A stretch of 64,000 bases of DNA from JAEZPW01 sp035629075 (lineage in GTDB: Bacteria; Acidobacteriota; Terriglobia; Terriglobales; Acidobacteriaceae), in assembly GCA_035629075.1 (NCBI GenBank), contig DASPIK010000033.1, positions 1 through 64,000 on the forward strand, read 5' to 3'. Under the pieces are notes generated by a model, which did no database searches, was not told the DNA's origin, and saw only the letters and a program-made list of their open reading frames with translations. How positions within the stretch are numbered: position 1 is the stretch's first letter; each line of letters starts with the position of its first letter. The position numbers and the translations under genes were made by a program. Positions 18,080 through 25,573 of the stretch are shown here, piece after piece.

Positions 18080-19465
18080 GTGCTAACCCGGGAAAAGTGT
18101 CACGACATTTTCGCGCGGGTGCTGAAACATTCACACGCCGACGAAACTGAAGTGCTCATCGGCGGTGGGCAGAGCGCGCTTACTCGCTTCGCCAACAACA
18201 CAATCCACCAGAACATGGCGGAAGAAAATTACGTTGTTTCCGTACGCACCGTCTTTGGCGGCCGCACTGCGCGTTCCACGACGAACCGATTCGATGAAGA
18301 GAGCTTAAAGCGGGCTGTGCGCGCATCCGAAGCGTTGGCCAAAGTTCAGGAACCCGACCCGGATTTGTTGCCCGTCGCGGACGCATCGGAATTCGCATCG
18401 GGTCCGGAGGTCGGGCGAGCATTCTTTGAAACAGCCAGCCTCAGCCCCCAAGATCGATCGGTAGCTGTCGGCAAGATCGTTTCTGTCGCCAAGAAGTACG
18501 ACCTAACTACTGCGGGCATCTTCTCCTCCTCGGAGTCGGTGGAGGCCGTAATCAACTCGCGTGGTCTGTTTGCCTACTACACGCAGACAAGCTCCGAGAT
18601 CTCCATCACCATGCTTTCTGGCAGTTCATCGGGGTGGCAGAAGGCAAATTCCCCGGACGTACGAAATCTTGATCCAGTCCATTTAGCGGAGATCGCAGCT
18701 CAGAAGGCGCTCGACTCCCGGAACCCTCGCGAACTGCCGCCCGGCAAATACACCGTCATTCTTGAACCGGCGGCCGTCCTGGATCTGGTTGGCTTCATGT
18801 TCTGGGACTGGGGTGGGCTTGCCGTGCTGGACCAGCGGTCATTCCTGAACAACCGGATTGGAATGAAACTCTTCGGCGAAAACATAAAAATTGTCGACGA
18901 CGTTTACCATCCGCTGCAGTCGGGAGCGCCGTTTGACGGTGAAGGCGTCCGGCGGCAGCGCGTTCCGCTGGTCGAAAGCGGCGTCGTCAACAACCTCGTT
19001 CACGCCCGAGCGACTGCCAACAGGATCGCTAAGTCCCCGTACGCAGAAAAAGTGGGGCTGATCAAGCCTACGGGACACGGGTTTCCGGTCCCCAACGAGA
19101 TGGGCGAAGCTCCAATGAATGTCGTCATTTCCGGTTCAGACGGCACCAGAACGACCCCAATCGCCGACATGATCGCTAATACGGATCGCGGAATCCTCGT
19201 CACTCGGCTTTGGTACATTCGAGAAGTGGAGCCTTACGAGAAGATTTTGACCGGGATGACTCGAGACGGAACTTTCCTCATAGAGGACGGAAAAGTCAAA
19301 TCTGGCGTGCGAAACTTCCGGTTAAACGAAAGCATGATCCACATGCTCAACAAGGTAGAAGCGGTTAGTGAACCTGTGAGAGCCAGCGGAGAAGAGTCTT
19401 TTGACATGGTCGTACCCGCAATGAAGATTCGCGACTTCAATTTCACAGAAGTGACCACTTTCTGA
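18080..19465 (+). CDS. tldE: TldE/PmbA family metalloprotease subunit
   Basis: The non-catalytic partner of TldD, 461 residues, lacking the HExxxH motif as expected. The family pattern is seen in FANNTIHQN near the N-terminus, the PGKYTVILEPAAVLDLV segment and GDGTR-like positions near the C-terminus (SGSDGTRT). The start is a GTG at 18080 preceded by AGAGGAAG. It is co-transcribed with tldD. Confidence 0.92.
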   Translation: MLTREKCHDIFARVLKHSHADETEVLIGGGQSALTRFANNTIHQNMAEENYVVSVRTVFGGRTARSTTNRFDEESLKRAVRASEALAKVQEPDPDLLPVADASEFASGPEVGRAFFETASLSPQDRSVAVGKIVSVAKKYDLTTAGIFSSSESVEAVINSRGLFAYYTQTSSEISITMLSGSSSGWQKANSPDVRNLDPVHLAEIAAQKALDSRNPRELPPGKYTVILEPAAVLDLVGFMFWDWGGLAVLDQRSFLNNRIGMKLFGENIKIVDDVYHPLQSGAPFDGEGVRRQRVPLVESGVVNNLVHARATANRIAKSPYAEKVGLIKPTGHGFPVPNEMGEAPMNVVISGSDGTRTTPIADMIANTDRGILVTRLWYIREVEPYEKILTGMTRDGTFLIEDGKVKSGVRNFRLNESMIHMLNKVEAVSEPVRASGEESFDMVVPAMKIRDFNFTEVTTF

Positions 19466-19609
19466 GGATCCCGTCAAAGGTCCCCACCCTCGCCACAAAT
19501 TTCAGAATCGGCAATAATTTCGCTGCTCGGCGTCGTTAAAGATGATCGTGGAGATTCGCGGCTTTCAGACTTTGGTAACTTTGCAGGTTTACCTTCCAAA
19601 ATGTAATCT

Positions 19610-19639
19610 CTCCCCGGTTCGCCCGTGTCCGGGGAGGGG
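19610..19639 (+). promoter_or_regulatory. Hairpin covering the ribosome site of the PilZ gene
   Basis: CTCCCCGG (19610-19617) pairs perfectly with CCGGGGAG (19629-19636) across an 11-base loop. The right arm overlaps GGGGAGGGG (19631-19639), the only good ribosome site for the downstream PilZ gene. The fold would hide that site and could regulate translation. Confidence 0.55.
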
Positions 19640-19648
19640 TTAGCCGCA

Positions 19649-19969
19649 TTGACAAAATCCGACATAAAAGTCGATATGCGGAATGCTGTCCGCTTTCCAC
19701 TGAAACTGCACATGGCGGTGAAGACCGCCTCGCAAGAGCACGAGTCGGAGACTGCAAACATTTCCGCAGGTGGAGTGTTGTTTCCGCTGGACACCGATAT
19801 ATCAGTCGGGTCTACGATTGAGTTCGCGATTACCATGCCCGCGGCGGTGCTGGGTAGTCCGGAAGACGTGACCGTCAACTGTGTCGGACGGGTGGTGCGC
19901 TGCGGGCGAGACGGTGAGAACAATACCGTCGCCGCGGTCATAGACGAATATAGGTTTGAGCGCCCCTAG
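19649..19969 (+). CDS. PilZ domain protein
   Basis: A 106-residue single-domain protein with the two c-di-GMP contact motifs of PilZ: an RNAVR stretch near residue 10 (RxxxR) and ANISAGG (the D/NxSxxG motif). It is predicted to be a cyclic di-GMP receptor. I chose the TTG at 19649 because GGGGAGGGG lies 9 bases before it. A GTG at 19625 and an ATG at 19676 are alternatives. It is followed after 8 bases by a LuxR-type regulator, suggesting one unit. The partner pathway is unknown. Confidence 0.78.
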   Translation: MTKSDIKVDMRNAVRFPLKLHMAVKTASQEHESETANISAGGVLFPLDTDISVGSTIEFAITMPAAVLGSPEDVTVNCVGRVVRCGRDGENNTVAAVIDEYRFERP

Positions 19970-19977
19970 GACGACTG

Positions 19978-20745
19978 ATGACAAAGAGCGCGAACATCAC
20001 GCCCATTACCAGCGGTGCACACACGGACAGCGTGCCACAGATCCGGGTGATTCTGGCGGATAGTCAAGCCATCTTCCGAGTTGGCATGAGCAAGATTCTG
20101 GCGGCCGAACCTGACATCCGAGTAGTGGCGCAGGTGGAGACGCTGGGTGAGACTTTGGCCGCAGTCGCAAAGCCGGGTGCCGATGTGCTTCTCTTTGAGG
20201 GCGGTATTTGCCCGACGCCAGTTGAGGCTCTTGCAGAGGTGGCAAAGCGCGATTCACTGATGAAGATCATCGTGATGACTCCGCACGCCACCGAAGAAGA
20301 GACGATCGGTTACCTGCGACAAGGAGTGCGGGGCATCATAAGCCGCGCAATCAGCCCCGAGTTGCTGGTGCGTTGCATTCGCAAAGTAAACGAAGGCGAG
20401 ACATGGCTCGATAATGAGAAGGTCAACTGGATCATTCAAGCCTATCGTTCGCAGGCAGCGCAGTTGAGATCGTCCGAGTCACAGGCACGTCTTAACGAAA
20501 AGGAACTGCTCATCATCTCGGGTGTCACCCAGGGATTGCGGAACAAAGACATCGCTCGCGAGATCGGCACGACCGAGCAGGTGGTCAAGAACTACTTACG
20601 CAAGATTTACGACAAGCTTGGCATCTCAGACCGGCTTGAACTGGCGCTCTACTGTGTTCACAACAGGGTTCTGGAGTCGAATTCAACAGTGACAGAGTCG
20701 GAACCCCGGGCAACTGCCGCTGCCTCGCCGGGCATTCAGGGTTAG
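19978..20745 (+). CDS. LuxR-family response regulator with degenerate receiver
   Basis: A 255-residue transcription regulator with a receiver-like domain (residues 20-140) and a C-terminal LuxR/NarL helix-turn-helix (LNEKELLIISGVTQGLRNKD, residues about 163-225). The receiver has lost key residues. The phospho-acceptor position holds Glu74 (DVLLFEGG), the acidic pair is reduced to Asp28-Ser29, and the conserved Lys is Arg123. Thr101 is kept. It is therefore probably not switched by phosphorylation. It follows a PilZ gene by 8 bases. The target genes are unknown. Confidence 0.85.
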   Translation: MTKSANITPITSGAHTDSVPQIRVILADSQAIFRVGMSKILAAEPDIRVVAQVETLGETLAAVAKPGADVLLFEGGICPTPVEALAEVAKRDSLMKIIVMTPHATEEETIGYLRQGVRGIISRAISPELLVRCIRKVNEGETWLDNEKVNWIIQAYRSQAAQLRSSESQARLNEKELLIISGVTQGLRNKDIAREIGTTEQVVKNYLRKIYDKLGISDRLELALYCVHNRVLESNSTVTESEPRATAAASPGIQG

Positions 20746-20879
20746 CCCCAACCTACTGAACTTCTTCGAATGAGGTAAAATTCTCCGTTCGACCGGAGTG
20801 GGCAAATCGATGTACCTGCTTCGTATACGACCGCTGTGGTTACGGGCCGTTCTGAATCTCTTTTCCGGAGAAAGCGACA

Positions 20880-21356
20880 GTGAAAGGCGATCCGAAAGTA
20901 ATTGACTGCTTGAATACCGTGTTGAAGGCGGAACTTACGGCCATCAACCAATATTTTCTTCACGCCGAGATGTGTGAGAACTGGGGCTACGAACGGCTGG
21001 CGAAGCATACCAGGAAAGAGTCCATCGAAGAGATGGTCCATGCTGAGAAGCTCATGGAACGAATCCTGTACCTCGACGGTACTCCGAACATGAGCGACTA
21101 CTTCAGAATCAACATCGGCCAGAACGTGCCACAGCAGTTCAAGAACGATCTGCAGCTTGAATACGACGCAGTGAAGCGCCTGAACGATTTCGTTGCCGTC
21201 GCTGGCAATGCAGGAGACTTCGGTACGCGCCAACTGTTCGAGAGCATCCTCAAGGACGAAGAGGAGCACATCGACTGGCTGGAAGCACAGCTTCACGCGA
21301 TCGAGGAAATGGGCATCCAGAACTACCTCTCGCAGCAACTGAAAGAAGACGAGTAG
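20880..21356 (+). CDS. bfr: Bacterioferritin
   Basis: A 158-residue heme-containing iron-storage protein that forms a 24-mer shell and oxidises and stores iron. All ferroxidase ligands are present (Glu18, Glu51, His54, Glu94, Glu127, His130), and Met52 matches the heme ligand. The start is a GTG at 20880 preceded by GGAGAAAG. The 134-base upstream gap shows no obvious Fur box. A hairpin terminator follows. Confidence 0.95.
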   Translation: MKGDPKVIDCLNTVLKAELTAINQYFLHAEMCENWGYERLAKHTRKESIEEMVHAEKLMERILYLDGTPNMSDYFRINIGQNVPQQFKNDLQLEYDAVKRLNDFVAVAGNAGDFGTRQLFESILKDEEEHIDWLEAQLHAIEEMGIQNYLSQQLKEDE

Positions 21357-21380
21357 AGCGGCTGATAGCGGCTTCAGACA

Positions 21381-21411
21381 AGAAAGTACGCCATATCCGG
21401 GCGTACTTTCT
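21381..21411 (+). terminator. Terminator after bacterioferritin
   Basis: A 12-bp perfect stem (AGAAAGTACGCC, 21381-21392, with 21400-21411) and a 7-base loop, 24 bases after the bfr stop. The tail is only moderately T-rich. Confidence 0.75.
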
Positions 21412-21486
21412 GTTGTACTGAAGTATTCTACTAAGACCTGGTCGCAAGTAGCACCGCACCTGCTAGAATGTTTTCACAACCTGTGC

Positions 21487-21576
21487 GGAGAGATGGCCGA
21501 GTGGCTGAAGGCGCACGCTTGGAAAGCGTGTATAGTCGAAAGGCTATCGAGGGTTCGAATCCCTCTCTCTCCGCCA
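21487..21576 (+). tRNA. tRNA-Ser (anticodon GGA)
   Basis: A class II tRNA with acceptor stem GGAGAGA/TCTCTCC, a long variable arm, anticodon loop CTTGGAAAG giving anticodon GGA, and T-arm GAGGG-TTCGAAT-CCCTC. The discriminator is G, as in serine tRNAs, and CCA is encoded (21574-21576). Confidence 0.97.
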
Positions 21577-21598
21577 TTCTGTTCTTTAGCGTAGTCGT

Positions 21599-22093
21599 AT
21601 GCGAAAACGGAATGGCCGGAACCAATCGCCCCGCCTCATGGCTGCGGCTGCTGGAATCGGAGCGGTCGCTGGTCTACGTTCAATGACGGCTCCCGCCGTC
21701 GTTAGTTTGGCCGCACAGCGAAGCTGGATTCGGGTACCCCGTCGCCTGAAGTTTCTGAAAAGCCCAAGAACTGCTGCGGTTTTTTCCGTCCTCGCGGTTG
21801 CCGAATTGGTTGTAGACAAGCTCCCCAGCACGCCGAACCGTACTGAACCAATATCCCTCGCCGCGCGCGCCGTGAGCGGAGGACTGTGTGCTGGTGTAGT
21901 GTGTTCATCAAAGCCCAAGCTGACTTTCGCCGGTACAGCGTTGGGCGCATTGGCTGCAATAGCGAGTGCTTTCGCGGCTTACAACGTGCGCAAACAACTG
22001 GACAAAAGACTCGCCGTGAGCGACAAGGTTGTTGCTGTAGCGGAGGATGCATTGGCGTCTGGCAGCGGCCTGCTGCTGCTCCGCGGCGCATAG
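21599..22093 (+). CDS. DUF4126 family membrane protein
   Basis: A 164-residue small hydrophobic protein with the AGLRSMTAPAV motif near residue 24 that is typical of DUF4126, plus several weak membrane segments (for example LTFAGTALGALAAIASAFAA). The function of the family is unknown. It starts at an ATG 23 bases after the tRNA-Ser 3' end with no clear ribosome site, so the start is uncertain. DUF309 follows 22 bases later. Confidence 0.75.
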   Translation: MRKRNGRNQSPRLMAAAAGIGAVAGLRSMTAPAVVSLAAQRSWIRVPRRLKFLKSPRTAAVFSVLAVAELVVDKLPSTPNRTEPISLAARAVSGGLCAGVVCSSKPKLTFAGTALGALAAIASAFAAYNVRKQLDKRLAVSDKVVAVAEDALASGSGLLLLRGA

Positions 22094-22115
22094 TTGTCGC
22101 TCGGTGGGCAGTTGC

Positions 22116-22484
22116 ATGCAACTGGACTGGTCGAAAGGAAAACTCGCCGAAGGTCTACGCCACTATAACGCGAACGAGTTCTTCGCAGCGCACGAGGCTT
22201 GGGAGTGCGTGTGGTTGGAAGCTACCGGACGCGAAAAGATGTTCCTGCAGGCATTGATCCAGGTCGCTGCGGCCCTTCATCATCAATGTCGCAATAATCC
22301 GAAGGGGACTGTCCTGCTGTTCCAGGCTGCGTTGTCACGGCTAGATTCCTGTCCGGCTGTTTTCGGCGGCATGTCCGTCGCCATTCTTCGGGACGACATC
22401 CGCAACCGGCTGCAAGCGTCGGAAGCTGGCTACTCGGCCCCCGGACTCCTTCCGCCTCGAATGTGTCCGGTCAACATTCGCTAG
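22116..22484 (+). CDS. DUF309 family protein
   Basis: A 122-residue protein with the family signature FFAAHEAWECVWLEA (HExxWE core) near residues 21-35 and a following AALHHQ segment. The biochemical role is unknown. The ATG at 22116 is chosen because earlier in-frame codons overlap the DUF4126 gene and do not look like protein. It converges on the Mut7-C gene. Confidence 0.82.
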   Translation: MQLDWSKGKLAEGLRHYNANEFFAAHEAWECVWLEATGREKMFLQALIQVAAALHHQCRNNPKGTVLLFQAALSRLDSCPAVFGGMSVAILRDDIRNRLQASEAGYSAPGLLPPRMCPVNIR

Positions 22485-22544
22485 GACTTCGCTTTCGAGG
22501 CTCTCCAAGCCCTTCTGTCGGTACGTCCAGAGATGTTCGATTGC

Positions 22545-23339
22545 CTATGTCCTCGGTAGCTTGCAGACATTCTCATGGGCGAGCACGTCCTGCACGAAAC
22601 GTTGCATATGCTCATAGTGTGAGCCCGCCCAGTAAATGCGACCGCAGGCAGTGCAAATCCGAAACTCCTCGAAATGCTGACTTGTCTTAGGTTGCAATCG
22701 TCTTGCAATGGAATCTTTAGAGACGGGCTGCAACCGCACGTTACAGCGGAGACATCGCTGAAAGGGCGAGGCGGCAGAGAATAAGTTGTAACGCCTAAGC
22801 ACTTCGATCACCTGTTGCTTCGGGTCTGTCGCTCTTACGAAGTAGCCATAAACCACTGCACTCCGCTTCAGCAGCCCGCAGTCGCGCGTGAGAAGAATGC
22901 GTTCTTTCGCCTGAGAGATCCGCGATAGTTCCTTGTCCCCGAGCGTTCTCTCGTAAAAAGCGTCGAAACCCAACATACGGAGGTAAGTTGCCAGCCGACC
23001 GAGATGAGTGTCTATTACGAATCGGGCGGTTCGGAGGGGTGCCCGTAACTGCAGAACAGGGCTCAAATCAAGAGTCCTGAATGCGGGGTAAACGCTGATC
23101 TGATCGCCATCCTGTACCAGGTGCGAGAAATCAACTGGCGTACGCTTGCACAGGATCAGTTCGACTTCAGTGTGGGGAACTCCCATCGACTCGATAGCGT
23201 CCTTCACGGAGCCAGACAGTTCGAAATCGTGTCGAAATGAGTTGAAGCGTCGCTCTGGTGGCAGAAAATCGTTCAGTTCCGCATAGTACCGAAATACTGC
23301 ATAACGTCTTGGAGCAGATGCACTCACGGTTTTGCTCAT
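22545..23339 (-). CDS. Mut7-C RNase domain protein with ubiquitin-like N-terminus
   Basis: A 264-residue protein. The N-terminal half (to about residue 95) matches the ubiquitin-like domain often fused to Mut7-C, including VDFSHLVQDGDQISVYP. The C-terminal half is a PIN-like Mut7-C nuclease domain with RFVIDTHLGRLATYLRMLGF and LLTRDCGLLKR, ending in a zinc ribbon (CLRC and CTAC). It is predicted to be a ribonuclease or RNA-binding protein. The start at 23339 (MSKTVSAS) is preferred over one 42 bases upstream. It is transcribed towards DUF309. Confidence 0.88.
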   Translation of the reverse strand: MSKTVSASAPRRYAVFRYYAELNDFLPPERRFNSFRHDFELSGSVKDAIESMGVPHTEVELILCKRTPVDFSHLVQDGDQISVYPAFRTLDLSPVLQLRAPLRTARFVIDTHLGRLATYLRMLGFDAFYERTLGDKELSRISQAKERILLTRDCGLLKRSAVVYGYFVRATDPKQQVIEVLRRYNLFSAASPFQRCLRCNVRLQPVSKDSIARRLQPKTSQHFEEFRICTACGRIYWAGSHYEHMQRFVQDVLAHENVCKLPRT

Positions 23340-23426
23340 TGTAATTGCCCTGCTGCACAGCCCCACTTGCCTGCCAGGCATCTGTCTGTGGTTGCATCTC
23401 TAACCTCAGTCGTAGGTTGAGCAATC

Positions 23427-24059
23427 GTGGACGGTACGGTTCAATGGGTTGTTGAACACGGTGCTCCGGCTCTGATGGGGTTGCTTGCCCTTGGCGTCTT
23501 GGGCGCTCCCATTCCAGACGAGACCTTGCTTGTGCTCACTGGCGCGATGGCAGCGCGGGGGCAAATGCATACTGCCACGGTACTGGGAGCGGCTTTTGGC
23601 GGAAGTTGTGTTGGGATCACGGTTAGCTACGCACTTGGACGCTTTGCAAACCATTGGCTGACAGCCGGCCAAAGCGGGTGGCGACGGAGTGTCAGCGGTC
23701 GAATGGATCAGGCGAGCCGCTGGTTTCACATTCATGGCCCCGCTGCCCTGGTCGGCGGATATTTTCTTCCGGGCGTTCGGCACCTCATCGCCGTTGTCGC
23801 CGGCACGTCGCGTCTGTCCTATCGAACCTTCGCCCTGCACGCCTACACTGGTGCACTTCTATGGACACTCACGTTCGTCGGACTAGGCTGGTTTGCTGGC
23901 GACGAGTGGCACCGCGTCGTCCGAACGGTCCACGAGCACCTGCGAGTACTGAAGCCTGTTGCGATGATTGTGTTCGCCGGTTTCTTAATATGGTCCCTCT
24001 TCTCGCGGCGAGTCACTCCGAACAAAGTGTCCGAGCCAGCAGACACAAGTACCGAGTGA
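23427..24059 (+). CDS. DedA family membrane protein
   Basis: A 210-residue polytopic membrane protein of the DedA/VTT family, implicated in lipid-carrier flipping and membrane homeostasis. The family features are GAPIPDETLLVLTGA near residue 27 and the GxxxGxxxxY glycine-rich region, followed by FLPGVRHLIAVVAG. The start is a GTG at 23427. The last membrane segment is near residue 180. It converges on the ferredoxin-methyltransferase gene. Confidence 0.88.
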   Translation: MDGTVQWVVEHGAPALMGLLALGVLGAPIPDETLLVLTGAMAARGQMHTATVLGAAFGGSCVGITVSYALGRFANHWLTAGQSGWRRSVSGRMDQASRWFHIHGPAALVGGYFLPGVRHLIAVVAGTSRLSYRTFALHAYTGALLWTLTFVGLGWFAGDEWHRVVRTVHEHLRVLKPVAMIVFAGFLIWSLFSRRVTPNKVSEPADTSTE

Positions 24060-24098
24060 ATAAAAACACAGTGCTGGGTGCTAGTTGAAGTTTTTCGG

Positions 24099-25466
24099 CT
24101 ATTTTCGTCCTACCATCAGTCCTGACGGGCCAGGCAGCCGAACTCTGGTTACTTCTTTGAAACCGGCATCTCGCATCCACGATTCATACTCAGGCTCGCT
24201 ATAACTTGCCCCGGCCTCGGTGGCGACCAGCATGTTCAAAGAAAAGAGTGCAGCCGATCTCGGAGCAGTCTTATCCGCATCGAGGATGAAGTCTTGAATC
24301 ACGAGCCTCCCGCCGGTTTCGAGTGCATCGTAAGCACGCCCTATCAGACTGCGGTTCTCCTCTTCGTCGAACATGTGACATATGGCGGACAGCAAGGCGA
24401 GATCGTAGCCGGAGCCGAAACCATCGCTGCGCAGGTTCCCCGCCTTCAGCGTTACCCGTTCTTGCAGGCCCGCGGAGTTTACGTACTCGCTCGTGAGTGG
24501 CAGCACGTTTGGAAGATCGAGGACGTCCACGCGTAGGCTCGGATTTGCCAGTGCGAACGCGATTGCATACGCGCCGGATCCGCCACCCAGGTCGATCATG
24601 CGCCGAACCCCGTCGAGGCCCACGGCACGAATCAAGTGTGGAGCGCGTTCGCGGGCGTTGTGATGCATCGCAGCGATGAAGGCTTGTGTCCACATATCAG
24701 GACTTGCTTCACCCTCGCGGTCCTCTCGCTTCAGAACAGAAGTGCCTGCCCGCACGCAATCGGTCAGCGTGGACCACGTCTTCCATAGCCGGACCGTGTG
24801 CATCAGCGCCATGCGCGCGTTGTCAGGTGAGCTATCACGAAAATACCGCGACGACAGAGCAGTGTTGGTGAACACGTCGCCGCTTTTGATCAGCAACCCC
24901 ATGCTGACGAGTACGTTCATCAGCATCTCCAGCGCACGAGGGTTGGTTCCAGTTTTGCTGGCAGCCTGAGCGGCAGTTGCTCCGTTCCCGACCGCGTTGA
25001 ACAAGTCGAGTTCAACGGCGGTCAAAATCACGCGGCTCTCCTGAAAGCCCCGAATAGTCTGATTGAGATCGTCGGGGAGCGTCCCTGAAGCGTCCTTGGA
25101 TTTGAGTGACGCCAAATACCGGTCGCGGTTCTGGCAGATCTCAGATTTGACGTCATCGGCATTCGTTCGCATCAACCGCTGCACGGGCGTGCCATTCACG
25201 AAGTGAGACTCGACTATCTCCCGAACATCGCGCGGTTGGACGGCGGAGTACCAGACACCCTCCGGATACACGACAATGTTCGGCCCATGCTCACATAAGC
25301 CCAATGATCCGGAACTGGTGATCTGGACGTCGTTCGCGAGGTGGCGGGACGCCACTTCGCGCCGCATCGCTTCGATAACTTTTTCGGAACCGTGTGCCGA
25401 ACAGCAGGGGAGACCCTCAGGCTTCTTCTGGTCGCAAACGAAGACGTGATACTTAAACGGTTGCAT
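24099..25466 (-). CDS. Thioredoxin-fold [2Fe-2S] ferredoxin-like domain fused to an O-methyltransferase
   Basis: A 455-residue fusion from the ATG at 25466. Residues 1-100 resemble the thioredoxin-fold ferredoxin of the Fd4/COG3411 type (KYHVFVC, GPNIVVYPEGVWYSAVQP, EIVESHFVNG). The Cys at 11 and 22 match ligand positions, but the third ligand is Ser54 in SSGSLGLCEHGP, with Cys58 kept. Residues about 125 to the end are a SAM-dependent O-methyltransferase with a dimerisation winged helix, motif I DLGGGSGAYA near 288 and CHMFDEEEN. The substrate is unknown. An FprA-type reductase is encoded 107 bases upstream in the same direction, suggesting an electron-transfer partner. Confidence 0.85.
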   Translation of the reverse strand: MQPFKYHVFVCDQKKPEGLPCCSAHGSEKVIEAMRREVASRHLANDVQITSSGSLGLCEHGPNIVVYPEGVWYSAVQPRDVREIVESHFVNGTPVQRLMRTNADDVKSEICQNRDRYLASLKSKDASGTLPDDLNQTIRGFQESRVILTAVELDLFNAVGNGATAAQAASKTGTNPRALEMLMNVLVSMGLLIKSGDVFTNTALSSRYFRDSSPDNARMALMHTVRLWKTWSTLTDCVRAGTSVLKREDREGEASPDMWTQAFIAAMHHNARERAPHLIRAVGLDGVRRMIDLGGGSGAYAIAFALANPSLRVDVLDLPNVLPLTSEYVNSAGLQERVTLKAGNLRSDGFGSGYDLALLSAICHMFDEEENRSLIGRAYDALETGGRLVIQDFILDADKTAPRSAALFSLNMLVATEAGASYSEPEYESWMRDAGFKEVTRVRLPGPSGLMVGRK

Positions 25467-25528
25467 TGTTCTCTCTCTGGCGCGAAGTATACCCCAGCCT
25501 GCAACCAATACTTACTCTGAAAGCACAC

Positions 25529-25550
25529 GGCCCGGAGTGATGTCCGGGCC
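25529..25550 (-). terminator. Hairpin between fprA and the ferredoxin-methyltransferase gene
   Basis: A perfect 8-bp stem GGCCCGGA/TCCGGGCC (25529-25536 with 25543-25550) with a 6-base loop and only a short T-rich tail on the minus strand. It may reduce rather than stop read-through from fprA. Confidence 0.5.
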
Positions 25551-25573
25551 GGCCTTTGAACGATTCGAAGATC

